From JALZAH01 sp051000755 (lineage in GTDB: Bacteria > Actinomycetota > Acidimicrobiia > Acidimicrobiales > Palsa-688): a stretch of DNA of 33,668 nucleotides. The stretch is taken from positions 1 to 33,668 of the forward strand of contig JBPCNZ010000123.1 of NCBI GenBank assembly GCA_051000755.1, read 5' to 3'. This document shows, piece by piece, positions 16,721 through 28,082 of this stretch; the stretch's first letter is position 1; each line of letters opens with the position of its first letter. Both the position numbers and the translations under genes were made by a program. The notes below the pieces were generated by a model that worked only from the letters and a program-made list of their open reading frames with translations, searched no databases and had not been told where the DNA came from.

Positions 16721-17419
16721 ATGACCAGGCTAGACAAGCCAGGCGCGTCTCGCGTCCGGGTCCTGGTGGCCGACGACCAGGCGGTGTTTCGCAAGGGCCT
16801 GTATGTGGTGCTCGACGACGAGGACGACATCGAGGTCGTGGCCGAGGCGGGCGATGGCGCCGAGGCGGTGGCCCTGGCCGCTGAGCTCCGTCCCGACGTG
16901 GTCCTCATGGACGTCCGGATGCCCCACCTGAGCGGCATCGAGGCCACCCACAAGATCCGTGAGCTGGTGCCGACGGTCCAGATCCTCATGCTCACGGTGA
17001 GCGACGACGAGGATGACCTCTACGAGGCGATCCGGGCCGGCGCCAACGGCTATCTGCTCAAGGAGGTCTCCATCGAGGAGGTCCCCGAAGCCATCAGGGC
17101 CGTGACCAGGGGAGAGAGCCGCATCTCCCCCAACATGGCGTCCAAGCTGCTCACCGAGTTCAAGGCCCTGGCCGACCGGGCCGATCAGCGCCAGGAGGCC
17201 CCGGCCCCGCCCCTCACCGCACGCGAGCTCGACGTGCTGAAGCTGGTGGCCCGGGGGATGAGCAATCGGGAGGTGGGCGACAGCCTGTTCATCTCGGAGA
17301 ACACGGTGAAGAACCACGTGCGCTCCATCCTGGAGAAGCTGCACCTCCACACCCGGATGGAGGCCGCCATGTACGCCGTGCGCCAGCGCATCGTCGACCC
17401 CCACGGCGCCGACGACTGA
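16721..17419 (+). CDS. NarL/FixJ-type response regulator (orphan)
   Basis: This is a 232-residue two-domain transcription factor. The receiver domain begins RVRVLVADDQAVFRKGL with the acidic pair, and has the phosphoacceptor Asp64 in VLMDVRMPHLSG, Thr92 in LMLTVSDDE and Lys114 in GYLLKEVS. A linker leads to a LuxR-type helix-turn-helix at about 168-225 (LTARELDVLKLVARGMSNRE, then the recognition helix ENTVKNHVRSILEKL). All phosphorylation residues are present, so it should be controlled by a histidine kinase, but none is adjacent. It lies just upstream of secA, where many actinobacteria carry mtrAB; it is not MtrA, which has an OmpR-type DNA-binding domain. Targets are unknown. No Shine-Dalgarno precedes the start. 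Confidence 0.93.
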   Translation: MTRLDKPGASRVRVLVADDQAVFRKGLYVVLDDEDDIEVVAEAGDGAEAVALAAELRPDVVLMDVRMPHLSGIEATHKIRELVPTVQILMLTVSDDEDDLYEAIRAGANGYLLKEVSIEEVPEAIRAVTRGESRISPNMASKLLTEFKALADRADQRQEAPAPPLTARELDVLKLVARGMSNREVGDSLFISENTVKNHVRSILEKLHLHTRMEAAMYAVRQRIVDPHGADD

Positions 17420-17494
17420 CGCTGCTCTCCGCAGGCCTCGGCCGCCCCGTCGAGCGGCGTCCGACCCCGGCGAGTGAGTCCTGGCCCAGACCGG

Positions 17495-17500
17495 TAGCAT
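17495..17500 (+). promoter_or_regulatory. Candidate -10 element (TAGCAT) of secA
   Basis: GGTAGCATGGGGG precedes the secA ATG; the hexamer ends 10 bases before 17511. A closely similar string, GGTAGCCTGGGGG, precedes the DUF732 gene at 27388. The alternative ATG at 17499 lies within the hexamer. Confidence 0.4.
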
Positions 17501-17510
17501 GGGGGCCGCC

Positions 17511-20369
<2,859 letters not shown>

Positions 20370-20387
20370 ACGGAGGCGGGGGTAGCC

Positions 20388-21494
20388 GTGCGTGACTACA
20401 GCGACGACCTGAGGTCGGTGGCCCGCCGTCTGGCCGAGGCATCCGAGTACCTCGACATCGATGGTCTCCGCCGTCGACTGACCGACCTGGAGGTCGAGCT
20501 GTCGCGCCCGGACCTGTGGGAGGACACCGACGTCGGCCAGAAGGTGACCACCGAGTACAGCGGGGTCAAGGGCGATCTCGACGTGCTGGACGGTCTGGCG
20601 GCGCGCCTCTCGGATGCCGAGACCCTCTACGGCCTGGCCGTGGAGGAGGACGACGAGTCGGTCGCCTCCGAGCTCGATGGCCTCCTGGCCGGCCTCGCCG
20701 CCGACCTCGGCGCCCTGGAGCTGCGCTCGCTGTTCACCGGTGAGCACGACAGCCTCGACGCCGTCTGCGAGATCCACGCCAAGGACGGCGGCACCGACGC
20801 CCAGGACTGGGCCGAGATGATGCTGCGGATGTACCAGCGGTGGGCGGAGCGGCGGGGCTTCGACATCGAGATCGACGAGGTCAGCGAGGGTCAGGAGGCG
20901 GGCATCCTCTCCGCCACCTTCATCATCCGGGGTCGTTTCGCCACCGGGCTGCTCTCCGCCGAGCGGGGAGTGCACCGCCTGGTGCGGATCTCCCCGTTCG
21001 ACTCCCAATCCCGGCGCCAGACCAGCTTCGCGTCCTTCACCGCGGTGCCGTTCCTCGACGATCTCTCCGCAGAGGTCGATGTCGAGGAGAAGGACCTGCG
21101 CATCGACACCTACCGGTCGTCGGGCGCCGGCGGCCAGCACGTCAACGTGACCGACTCTGCGGTGCGCATCACCCACCTGCCGACGGGCGTGGTCGTGGCC
21201 GTGCAGAACGAGCGCAGCCAGCACCAGAACAAGGCCAAGGCCATGCAGATCCTGGCCGCCAAGCTGGCGGAGCGCCAACGCCAGGAACGGACCGCGGAGC
21301 TGACCGCCATGGCCGGCCCCCAGGCCCAGATCGGATGGGGGGCCCAGATCCGCTCCTATGTCCTCGCCCCCTACCAGCAGGTCAAGGACCTGAGGACCGA
21401 TCATGAGACCGGCAACGTCCAAGCGGTCCTCGACGGAGACCTCGATGGGTTCATGGAGGCGTGGCTGCGCTGGCGGCGGTCGGCAGCCCCGTGA
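20388..21494 (+). CDS. prfB: Peptide chain release factor 2
   Basis: This is a 368-residue class I release factor recognising UGA and UAA. It has the N-terminal helical domain, the tripeptide anticodon SPF in RISPFDSQSRRQ and the peptidyl-hydrolysis motif GGQ (about residue 247) in SSGAGGQHVNVTDSAVRI. SPF instead of the PxT of RF1 identifies RF2. The reading frame is continuous from the GTG at 20388, so the +1 programmed frameshift that autoregulates prfB in many other bacteria is absent here. GGAGG at 20372-20376 and a G run before the start serve as ribosome-binding site. A hairpin follows the gene. Confidence 0.98.
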   Translation: MRDYSDDLRSVARRLAEASEYLDIDGLRRRLTDLEVELSRPDLWEDTDVGQKVTTEYSGVKGDLDVLDGLAARLSDAETLYGLAVEEDDESVASELDGLLAGLAADLGALELRSLFTGEHDSLDAVCEIHAKDGGTDAQDWAEMMLRMYQRWAERRGFDIEIDEVSEGQEAGILSATFIIRGRFATGLLSAERGVHRLVRISPFDSQSRRQTSFASFTAVPFLDDLSAEVDVEEKDLRIDTYRSSGAGGQHVNVTDSAVRITHLPTGVVVAVQNERSQHQNKAKAMQILAAKLAERQRQERTAELTAMAGPQAQIGWGAQIRSYVLAPYQQVKDLRTDHETGNVQAVLDGDLDGFMEAWLRWRRSAAP

Positions 21495-21517
21495 GGGCGG
21501 GCATCGGCGTGGGGGTG

Positions 21518-21537
21518 CCGCCACTAGGAGGTGGCGG
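21518..21537 (+). terminator. 7-bp hairpin between prfB and ftsE
   Basis: CCGCCAC (21518-21524) pairs perfectly with GTGGCGG (21531-21537) over a 6-base loop, 24 bases after the prfB stop and 54 before the ftsE start. The following sequence has TACACT (a possible -10) but only a weak T tract, so it may be an attenuator or a partial terminator. Confidence 0.4.
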
Positions 21538-21591
21538 TCTGACTACACTTTCCCCTCACGGGTGCGTCGGGCGGAAGCACCTTCGTTCACC

Positions 21592-22278
<687 letters not shown>

Positions 22279-23166
22279 ATGGCCGTATCCGGTGGTTACC
22301 TCGTTCGCGAGACCGCGGGCAACCTTCGACGCAACCTGGTCATGACCCTGGCGGCCATCATCACCATGATGGTCTCGCTGGCTGCCTTCGGCAGCGTGCT
22401 GATCATGCGCCAGGCCATCGACAAGGCCTCGGTGCAGTGGAGGGGCGGCGTCGAGCTGGCCATCTTCCTGCAGCCGGGCATCCCCAACAACGAGAGCTCC
22501 GCCATTGGCCACGAGCTCAACACGACCCAGGGCGTCAAGAAGGTCCGCTTCGTCGATCAGGCCCAGGCCTACCAGGAGTTCAAGACCATCTTCGGGGGCG
22601 AACCGGACCTCCTGAGCGTGTTGAACGAGAGCCAGATGCCGCCGTCCTACCGGGTCGTGCCCCAAAAGGCCCAGGATGTCGCCGCTCTCGGCAAGCAGTT
22701 CCAGTCCCAGCCGGGCGTGCTGCGTGTGTCCTACGCCCAGCAGGAGATCAACAGCCTGCTCCACCGGTTCAACACCCTGCGGTGGTTCGGGGGGATCCTG
22801 GCGCTCGGTGTCATGTTGGGCGCCCTGGCCCTGATCGTCAACACCATCCAGCTCGCCATCTTCGCCCGAAGACGGGAGGTGGCCGTCATGAAGCTGGTCG
22901 GGGCCACCAACTGGTTCATCCGGGTGCCGTTCATGCTCGAAGGCCTCATCCATGGGGTGGTGGGCGCGTTCTTGGCCTTCGGGGTCACCTACGTGTTCCG
23001 GAACTCGGTCGCCTCCTTCGTGAGTAGCGACTCGGTCCTCGGAGGCCAGAAGCTCTACGTGACCTCGGGAGAGGCCCTGGTGGTGGGCATCGCCGTGCTG
23101 GCGCTGGGCGCCGTCGCGGGCGTGGTCGGATCGGCCTTCGCCGTCCGCCGCTTCCTCGTCGTCTGA
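22279..23166 (+). CDS. ftsX: Cell-division ABC permease FtsX
   Basis: This is a 295-residue membrane component of FtsEX. One helix lies at about 18-43 (LVMTLAAIITMMVSLAAFGS). A roughly 130-residue extracytoplasmic loop follows, which in other actinobacteria contacts hydrolases of the RipC type. Three more helices sit in the C-terminal half, the FtsX permease core, with the conserved stretch FARRREVAVMKLVGATNWFI. The start directly follows the ftsE stop, so the two are translated together. The usual smpB gene does not follow; a GH15 gene does. Confidence 0.97.
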   Translation: MAVSGGYLVRETAGNLRRNLVMTLAAIITMMVSLAAFGSVLIMRQAIDKASVQWRGGVELAIFLQPGIPNNESSAIGHELNTTQGVKKVRFVDQAQAYQEFKTIFGGEPDLLSVLNESQMPPSYRVVPQKAQDVAALGKQFQSQPGVLRVSYAQQEINSLLHRFNTLRWFGGILALGVMLGALALIVNTIQLAIFARRREVAVMKLVGATNWFIRVPFMLEGLIHGVVGAFLAFGVTYVFRNSVASFVSSDSVLGGQKLYVTSGEALVVGIAVLALGAVAGVVGSAFAVRRFLVV

Positions 23167-23176
23167 CCGCTTCCCC

Positions 23177-24967
23177 ATGAAGATCGAGGACTACGCCCTC
23201 ATCGGCGACACCCAGACCGCGGCCCTGGTCTCCCGGGCCGGGTCCATCGATTGGCTGTGCCTGCCCCGCTTCGACTCCGGAGCCTGCTTCGCGGCACTGC
23301 TCGGCGATGACACCCACGGTCACTGGAGCCTGGCTCCGGCCGCCCCGGTCACGACCACCCGCCGGTACCGGGATCGCAGCCTCGTCCTCGAAACCGAGCA
23401 CGTGACCGAGACGGGAACCGTGCGGGTCGTCGACTTCATGCCGGTGCGCGGCGACCAGCACCCCAAGGTGGTGCGTCTGGTCGAAGGCGTGAGCGGGCAC
23501 GTCGGTATGACCATGGACCTGGTGCTGCGCTTCGAGTACGGCTCCGACGTCCCCTGGGTCCGCCGTACCGATACGGGACTGCATGCCATCGCCGGGCCCA
23601 ACGCCACCATCCTGACCACACCGGTGGAGCTGAGCGGCCATCACCTGCAGACGACCTCCACCTTCGACGTGGCCGCCGGCGAGCGGGTCCCGTTCGTCCT
23701 GTCATGGTACGTGTCCCACGAGCAGGCCCCCGGCCCCCTCGACGCGGTGGGCGCCGTGCGGGACACGGTCGACTGGTGGCGGGGGTGGTGCGAGGGGGTC
23801 ACCCAGGTGCATGGTCCCTGGGAGGATGTGGTGCTGCGATCGCTCATCACCCTCAAGGCCCTCACCTACGCCCCGACCGGGGGGATCGTGGCCGCCCCTA
23901 CGACGTCGCTTCCCGAGGATCTCGGTGGCGTCCGCAACTGGGACTACCGGTACTGCTGGGTCCGGGACGCCACCCTGACCCTCGATGCCCTCATCGAGGC
24001 CGACCGCCGCGACGAGGCCGAGGCCTGGTTGTGGTGGCTGGTCCGGGCCGCCGCGGGGGCTCCCGAACAGTTGCAGATCATGTACGGCCCGGCGGGGGAG
24101 CGGCGCCTCTCCGAGTTCGAGGTCGACTGGCTCCCCGGCTACGAGGGCTCGGCCCCGGTCCGGATCGGCAATGCCGCCGCCGACCAGTTCCAACTCGACG
24201 TGTACGGCGAGTTGATGGACGCCACCGACCGGGCCCGCCATCACGGTATGACCGACTCACCGGTGATCTGGGACCTGCAAAGGTCCCTCATCGACTTCGT
24301 CGTGGACCACTGGCAGGACCCCGACGACGGGATCTGGGAGGTGCGAGGCCCGAGGCGCCCCTTCGTCCACTCCAAGGTTATGGCGTGGGTGGCCATGGAC
24401 CGGGCTGTCGCCGCCGTCGAGCGCTACGGCCTGGACGGTCCCGTGGCCGATTGGCGGGAGGTTCGAGACGCCATACACGCCGAGGTGTGCGCCAAGGGCT
24501 ACAACGCCGAGGTGGGCGCCTTCACCCAGTACTACGGCTCGGACCGGCTCGATGCCAGTATCCTCCTGCTGCCGGCCGTCGGCTTCCTCCCCTGCGACGA
24601 CCCACGGATCATCACCACGGTGGACGCTGTCCGCCGGGAGCTTTTGGTGAATGGCTTCGTCCTGCGCTACCAGAACGACTCAGGAGTCGACGGCCTTCCG
24701 GGAGGCGAGGGCGCCTTCCTGCCCTGCAGCTTCTGGCTGGTCGACTGCCTGGCATTCCTTGGACGGGTGGACGAGGCCAGGGAGCTGTTCGAGCGGCTGG
24801 TGGCGCTGACCAACGATGTCGGGCTGCTCTCCGAGGAGTACGACACGGCCCGGCAGCGCCTGGTCGGCAACTTCCCCCAGGCCTTCTCCCATGTGGGCCT
24901 GATCAACTCGGCCCGCAACCTGGCGGCTGCCCTGGCGGGGACTGCGGGCGTGCAGCCACCGCCCTGA
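23177..24967 (+). CDS. GH15-family glycoside hydrolase (glucoamylase/trehalase-like)
   Basis: This is a 596-residue protein without a signal peptide, so probably cytoplasmic. The N-terminal beta-sandwich begins MKIEDYALIGDTQTAALVSR and contains GSIDWLCLPRFDSGACF, the standard opening of bacterial GH15 proteins. The (alpha/alpha)6 barrel carries LGGVRNWDYRYCWVRDA, the substrate-site block of the family, and the later segment GEGAFLPCSFWLVDCL. In actinobacteria such proteins include trehalases as well as glucoamylases; the sequence does not settle which. It starts 10 bases after ftsX, probably by read-through. Its last 65 bases overlap the end of the convergent hydrolase gene. Confidence 0.93.
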   Translation: MKIEDYALIGDTQTAALVSRAGSIDWLCLPRFDSGACFAALLGDDTHGHWSLAPAAPVTTTRRYRDRSLVLETEHVTETGTVRVVDFMPVRGDQHPKVVRLVEGVSGHVGMTMDLVLRFEYGSDVPWVRRTDTGLHAIAGPNATILTTPVELSGHHLQTTSTFDVAAGERVPFVLSWYVSHEQAPGPLDAVGAVRDTVDWWRGWCEGVTQVHGPWEDVVLRSLITLKALTYAPTGGIVAAPTTSLPEDLGGVRNWDYRYCWVRDATLTLDALIEADRRDEAEAWLWWLVRAAAGAPEQLQIMYGPAGERRLSEFEVDWLPGYEGSAPVRIGNAAADQFQLDVYGELMDATDRARHHGMTDSPVIWDLQRSLIDFVVDHWQDPDDGIWEVRGPRRPFVHSKVMAWVAMDRAVAAVERYGLDGPVADWREVRDAIHAEVCAKGYNAEVGAFTQYYGSDRLDASILLLPAVGFLPCDDPRIITTVDAVRRELLVNGFVLRYQNDSGVDGLPGGEGAFLPCSFWLVDCLAFLGRVDEARELFERLVALTNDVGLLSEEYDTARQRLVGNFPQAFSHVGLINSARNLAAALAGTAGVQPPP

Positions 24968-25862
24968 CCGCGTCGGCCACCACCGTGGGATGGTCGAAGG
25001 GGAGCAGGTGGCCGGCGCCGGCCCCCTGGCGAAGGACGGCGCCGGGGATAGCCGATGCCAGCCGGGCTCCGATGTCGGGAGTCACGACGTGGTCCGACAT
25101 GCCTACCACCACCATCGTGGGGGCGCTGATCCCGGCCAGGCCGGGCCCGAGCTCGTCGATCTCATCGACATAGGCCCTCTGCTCGATCATGAAGCTGCGC
25201 CACAGCGACTCGTTGGAGGCGGCCGCCTGGTCGAGGGCCGGAGTCTGGCCCCCGCCGGGGCTACTGATCGTGGCCAGGGCCGTGCGGCTGGCGCCGGGGA
25301 GGACCCGGTCCAGCCCTGCCCGGATGGCAGCCGAGCCGAGCAGGGTTCGGGCCATGGCGAACGTCGACGCCACCATGACGTCACCGACGACCGGGGCGGC
25401 CAGGATCCGGTCGACCCACCCTGGGCCCGACACCGGTCCGATGGACGAGACCAGCACCAGTCCGCCGACCCGATCCGGATGGTCAGCGGCCAGGGCCAGA
25501 GCCACACCACCGGCCCAACTGTGGCCGACCATGATTGCTCGCTCGACGCCGAGCTCGTCGAGGGTGGCGATGACGGCGGCGGCGTTGGCCCCGAAACCGG
25601 CGGCCTCGCCCCCAGTTCGCCCGTACCCGAGGCGGTCGACGGCCACCACCGAGAAGTCCGCACGCAGAGCCTCGGCGACGGCCACCCAGTCGGTGCTGCT
25701 GCCGGGCTGGCCGTGGAGGCAGACCACGGCCGGACCGGTGCCGGTGGTGGAGAAGGCCAGAGCCGGCCGGACGGTCGGGGCACCTTCCTCCCCGGTCACC
25801 GAGCCGCCTTCGTCCCCGGTCCCTCCCACGTCACTGATCCGGGAGACACCTGCCGGCACCAT
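24903..25862 (-). CDS. Alpha/beta hydrolase
   Basis: This is a 319-residue alpha/beta-fold hydrolase. It has the oxyanion strand VVCLHGQPGSSTDW, the nucleophile elbow GHSWAGG with Ser115, an acidic residue in VVVGMSDHVVT and the catalytic His in GAGHLLPFDHP. The substrate cannot be told from sequence; esterase, haloalkane-dehalogenase-like and epoxide-hydrolase-like activities share this plan. The ATG at 25862 lies 11 bases after the globin stop; the much longer open frame to 26711 overlaps the globin gene in another frame. The first 30 residues are Gly- and acid-rich, so a later start is possible. The Pro-rich C-terminal tail is encoded across the overlap with the GH15 gene. Confidence 0.86.
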   Translation of the reverse strand: MVPAGVSRISDVGGTGDEGGSVTGEEGAPTVRPALAFSTTGTGPAVVCLHGQPGSSTDWVAVAEALRADFSVVAVDRLGYGRTGGEAAGFGANAAAVIATLDELGVERAIMVGHSWAGGVALALAADHPDRVGGLVLVSSIGPVSGPGWVDRILAAPVVGDVMVASTFAMARTLLGSAAIRAGLDRVLPGASRTALATISSPGGGQTPALDQAAASNESLWRSFMIEQRAYVDEIDELGPGLAGISAPTMVVVGMSDHVVTPDIGARLASAIPGAVLRQGAGAGHLLPFDHPTVVADAVRAVAARPQSPPGQPPGCGPS

Positions 25863-25873
25863 GCCATCGAAGA

Positions 25874-26341
25874 CTACCCGCCGTCCCGGTGGGGTTTTCC
25901 GGGACCCTGGTCGGGGATGGTGGGCTGGTCGGAGGTGGTGGGCTGGTCGGGGGTGGCGGGCTGATTGATCGTGGCGGTGCCGGCCGCGTCGAAATAGGTG
26001 AGCATCCGACTCTCGTCCAGGCCCCTGGCCTCCGATTCGCGGACGGCGGCGCTCATGTGGCGGACCCATGCATCCCGCTCCGCGATCCCGATGGAGAACG
26101 GCTGATGACGCATGCGCAACATGGGTGCGCCGCGCTGCTCGGAGTAGGTCCCGGGGCCCCCGAAGAACTGGATGAGAAAGCCACGCAAGTGCAGCCGGGC
26201 CTCCTCGAAGGCGACGGGGTCGCTGGGGTACACCGGCGCCAGCACCGGGTCCTCTGCGACCGCGTCGTAGAAGCGACGAGTCAAGGTCTCGAAGTAGGCG
26301 TCGCCGCCGACACGCTCGTAGAGGGTACGAGGGGTGGCCAT
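25874..26341 (-). CDS. glbO: Group II truncated haemoglobin (trHbO type)
   Basis: This is a 155-residue haem protein that binds oxygen or other diatomic ligands. The 2-over-2 globin core begins TLYERVGGDAYFETLTRRFY, with a Tyr25 in the B-helix position. The motif GGPGTYSEQRGAPMLRMRH carries the proximal His79 (F8), and Trp92 is at the G8 position that marks groups II and III. The core ends near residue 125. The last 30 residues form a repeated Pro/Thr/Asp/Gln tail (PATPDQPTTSDQPTIPDQ) coded by about three 18-base repeats; such a tail is not part of the family. The ATG at 26341 gives MATPRTLYERVGG; an upstream extension is unlikely. No Shine-Dalgarno is visible. Confidence 0.93.
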   Translation of the reverse strand: MATPRTLYERVGGDAYFETLTRRFYDAVAEDPVLAPVYPSDPVAFEEARLHLRGFLIQFFGGPGTYSEQRGAPMLRMRHQPFSIGIAERDAWVRHMSAAVRESEARGLDESRMLTYFDAAGTATINQPATPDQPTTSDQPTIPDQGPGKPHRDGG

Positions 26342-26491
26342 CGGGCCAGCATGGCGCAACGAGAGAGCAACCGGGTCCCGCGCTCGGGCGCCGGAGCGCG
26401 TCGGGGAGCCCACCGATCGTCGGCGCCGCCCTGTTCAGGGCGTGACGCCGGCAGGTCCCAGCCGGGCCCCGAGGCGTGCTAGCAGTGAAGG

Positions 26492-27328
26492 ATGAGCTCG
26501 TTCCTCCCTCTTGTCGAACCGCCGCCGGGCCACGTTGGACCAAACCGGTGGTATGTGGTCCGCCAGAGCGAACTGCTGACCACCCCCGAGGGCGCCATCC
26601 CGGTGGCCGCGGGCCCCGCCGAGCTGGGTGTCGAGCCGGATGATCCGCCGGTGTTCGTCGGTCTCGACGGTGACGTGGCCTGTTGGGCGGTCGGGGTGGA
26701 CGCGGGAACATCCGATCCCGACCCTCTGTGGTGGCAGGCCCTGTGGGTGCTGGGCCTGGAGTGGGAGACCGAGCCGTGGATGTTGGCCGGCCGGGCGGTC
26801 CAGCTGGTCGAATGGGTCAGGACCAACCGCTTCTGTGGACGTTGCGGCGCCGGGACCATCGATGCATCCGCAGAGCGGGCCCGGCGGTGCCCGGCGTGCG
26901 GGCTGACGGCCTATCCCCGCCTGGCTCCGGCCGTGATCGTGCTCATCAGGCGAGAAGATGAAGCGCTGCTGGCCTTGGGACGCGGCTTCAAGAACCGGAT
27001 GTTCTCGTCTCTGGCCGGCTTCGTCGAACCGGGCGAGAACCTCGAGGAGGCCGTTCGCCGCGAGGTCCTCGAAGAGGTCGGGGTGACCGTCGGCGGGGTG
27101 ACCTACGTCGGAAGCCAGCCGTGGCCCTTCCCGCACTCCCTGATGATCGGTTTCGAGGCCGAGTGGGAGGCCGGAGAGATCGCGGTCGATGGCAACGAGA
27201 TCCTGGAGGCCGGCTGGTTTCGTAGGGATTCCCTCCCTTCCATACCGCCGCCGATGAGCATCGCCCGCAGTCTCATCGACCGGTGGATCGCCGATGAGCA
27301 CCGCCGCCCCGCGGCGCACCCGGGTTGA
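26492..27328 (+). CDS. nudC: NAD(+) diphosphatase / RNA deNADding Nudix hydrolase NudC
   Basis: This is a 278-residue Nudix enzyme that hydrolyses NAD(H), and NAD caps on RNA, to nicotinamide mononucleotide products. Order: an N-terminal beta domain, a four-cysteine zinc ribbon (Cys115, Cys118, Cys133, Cys136), the Nudix box from Gly176 to Val198 with REVLEEVGV, and the NudC-specific signature SQPWPFPHS (208-216). All key residues are present. It is divergent from the globin gene across a 150-base gap. The ATG at 26492 follows GAAGG with no spacing, so initiation may not use a normal ribosome-binding site. The stop codon lies in a tandem 10-base repeat. Confidence 0.96.
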   Translation: MSSFLPLVEPPPGHVGPNRWYVVRQSELLTTPEGAIPVAAGPAELGVEPDDPPVFVGLDGDVACWAVGVDAGTSDPDPLWWQALWVLGLEWETEPWMLAGRAVQLVEWVRTNRFCGRCGAGTIDASAERARRCPACGLTAYPRLAPAVIVLIRREDEALLALGRGFKNRMFSSLAGFVEPGENLEEAVRREVLEEVGVTVGGVTYVGSQPWPFPHSLMIGFEAEWEAGEIAVDGNEILEAGWFRRDSLPSIPPPMSIARSLIDRWIADEHRRPAAHPG

Positions 27329-27347
27329 CCCGGGTTGACCCGGGTTG
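27318..27347. repeat. Three perfect tandem copies of a 10-bp unit
   Basis: ACCCGGGTTG is repeated exactly at 27318-27327, 27328-27337 and 27338-27347. The nudC stop codon falls across the first junction, so the last codons of nudC are within the repeat. Each unit contains the palindrome CCCGGG. Confidence 0.95.
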
Positions 27348-27389
27348 GCCCACCCGTCGGGTGTCCGCTCGGCCATGAGGCGGCGCAGG

Positions 27390-27395
27390 TAGCCT
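27390..27395 (+). promoter_or_regulatory. Candidate -10 element (TAGCCT) of the DUF732 gene
   Basis: GGTAGCCTGGGGG stands 9 bases before the ATG at 27405, matching the secA upstream string at 12 of 13 positions. A short-leader transcript is likely. Confidence 0.45.
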
Positions 27396-27404
27396 GGGGG
27401 CACC

Positions 27405-27812
27405 ATGTGGCGCAGTACGGACCGAGGCAGCCTGCAGCCTCGCCGGGCCCCGCAGCCTCGCCGGGCCGCAGGGTGGGTGGGCTGCTGGTTGGGGGCGCTG
27501 GCGATTGGCTGTAGCGTGGCTGGCTGTGGTGCCTCGAAGCTGTCGCCCCAGGCGGCCGCCCGGCAGCAGCAGTTCCTCGACGCGGTCCATGTGGCCGCTC
27601 CCGACGTCAGCTCCTACCGGACCGACGTGGAGCTCACCCGCCTGGGCCAGGCGGTCTGCGACGACCTGCGTAGTGGGGCCAGTTACCAGACCGTCGCTGA
27701 CCGATTGGGGACGACGGCTGGGGCCAGCCGGCTCCCGAGTGCCGACCTCGGCGCGGTCATCACCTCCGCCGCCGCGGTGTACTGCCCGCAGTACGCCGAC
27801 CGCATCGGCTGA
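27405..27812 (+). CDS. DUF732-domain lipoprotein
   Basis: This is a 135-residue secreted lipoprotein. An Arg-rich N terminus and a hydrophobic helix (about 24-39) end in the lipobox VAGC, with Cys41 the lipidation site. The mature part has the DUF732 pattern: a hydrophobic N-terminal helix (QQQFLDAVHVAAPD), a first conserved Cys in AVCDDLRSG, and the closing ITSAAAVYCPQYADRIG with the second conserved Cys. The two cysteines probably form a disulfide outside the membrane. DUF732 proteins are common in mycobacteria and relatives and have no defined function. A hairpin lies 42 bases after the stop. Confidence 0.88.
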   Translation: MWRSTDRGSLQPRRAPQPRRAAGWVGCWLGALAIGCSVAGCGASKLSPQAAARQQQFLDAVHVAAPDVSSYRTDVELTRLGQAVCDDLRSGASYQTVADRLGTTAGASRLPSADLGAVITSAAAVYCPQYADRIG

Positions 27813-27853
27813 CCCAGCGGCGCTGCTCTGGCGTTGATGGTCCCGGGTGGGAT

Positions 27854-27872
27854 GAACCGAAAGCGACGGTTC
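27854..27872 (+). terminator. 6-bp hairpin after the DUF732 gene
   Basis: GAACCG (27854-27859) pairs with CGGTTC (27867-27872) over a 7-base loop and is followed by TTG rather than a T run. The rest of 27813-28082 has no gene. It contains scattered repeats of the hexamer CGGTAC or CGGTTC, and nothing else is recognised. Confidence 0.35.
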
Positions 27873-28082
27873 TTGCAGCGTTGCGAACCGTTGGTTCCGT
27901 CTGGCGGTACAAGCGGTACACAAGGTCGAAAATACCGGTGCAAACGGTTCACGTCGAAGTGGGCGGGGCCAGCACACGTGCCCCACCCACCCCAGGTAAC
28001 CCACCCGCCTCCACCCGCCCCACGGTCGAAGCGGCCCCCGGCGCCGCGCCCCGAACCGACCGGGCAACGATTTGCCGTTCGC

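Noticed and set aside
20388..20500. Programmed frameshift in prfB
   Set aside because: The frame is continuous and there is no early in-frame TGA with a slippery site.
25863..26711. Upstream extension of the hydrolase reading frame to a 602-residue protein
   Set aside because: It runs through the globin gene in another frame and is Arg- and Pro-rich with no family signature; the hydrolase begins after the globin stop.
26435..27406. 323-codon minus-strand open frame opposite nudC
   Set aside because: It is antisense to a clearly recognised gene and has low-complexity composition.
27945..27960. parS-like string around GGTTCACGTCGAA
   Set aside because: Only the central TTCACGT matches the parS consensus, the site is not palindromic, and there is no ParB gene.
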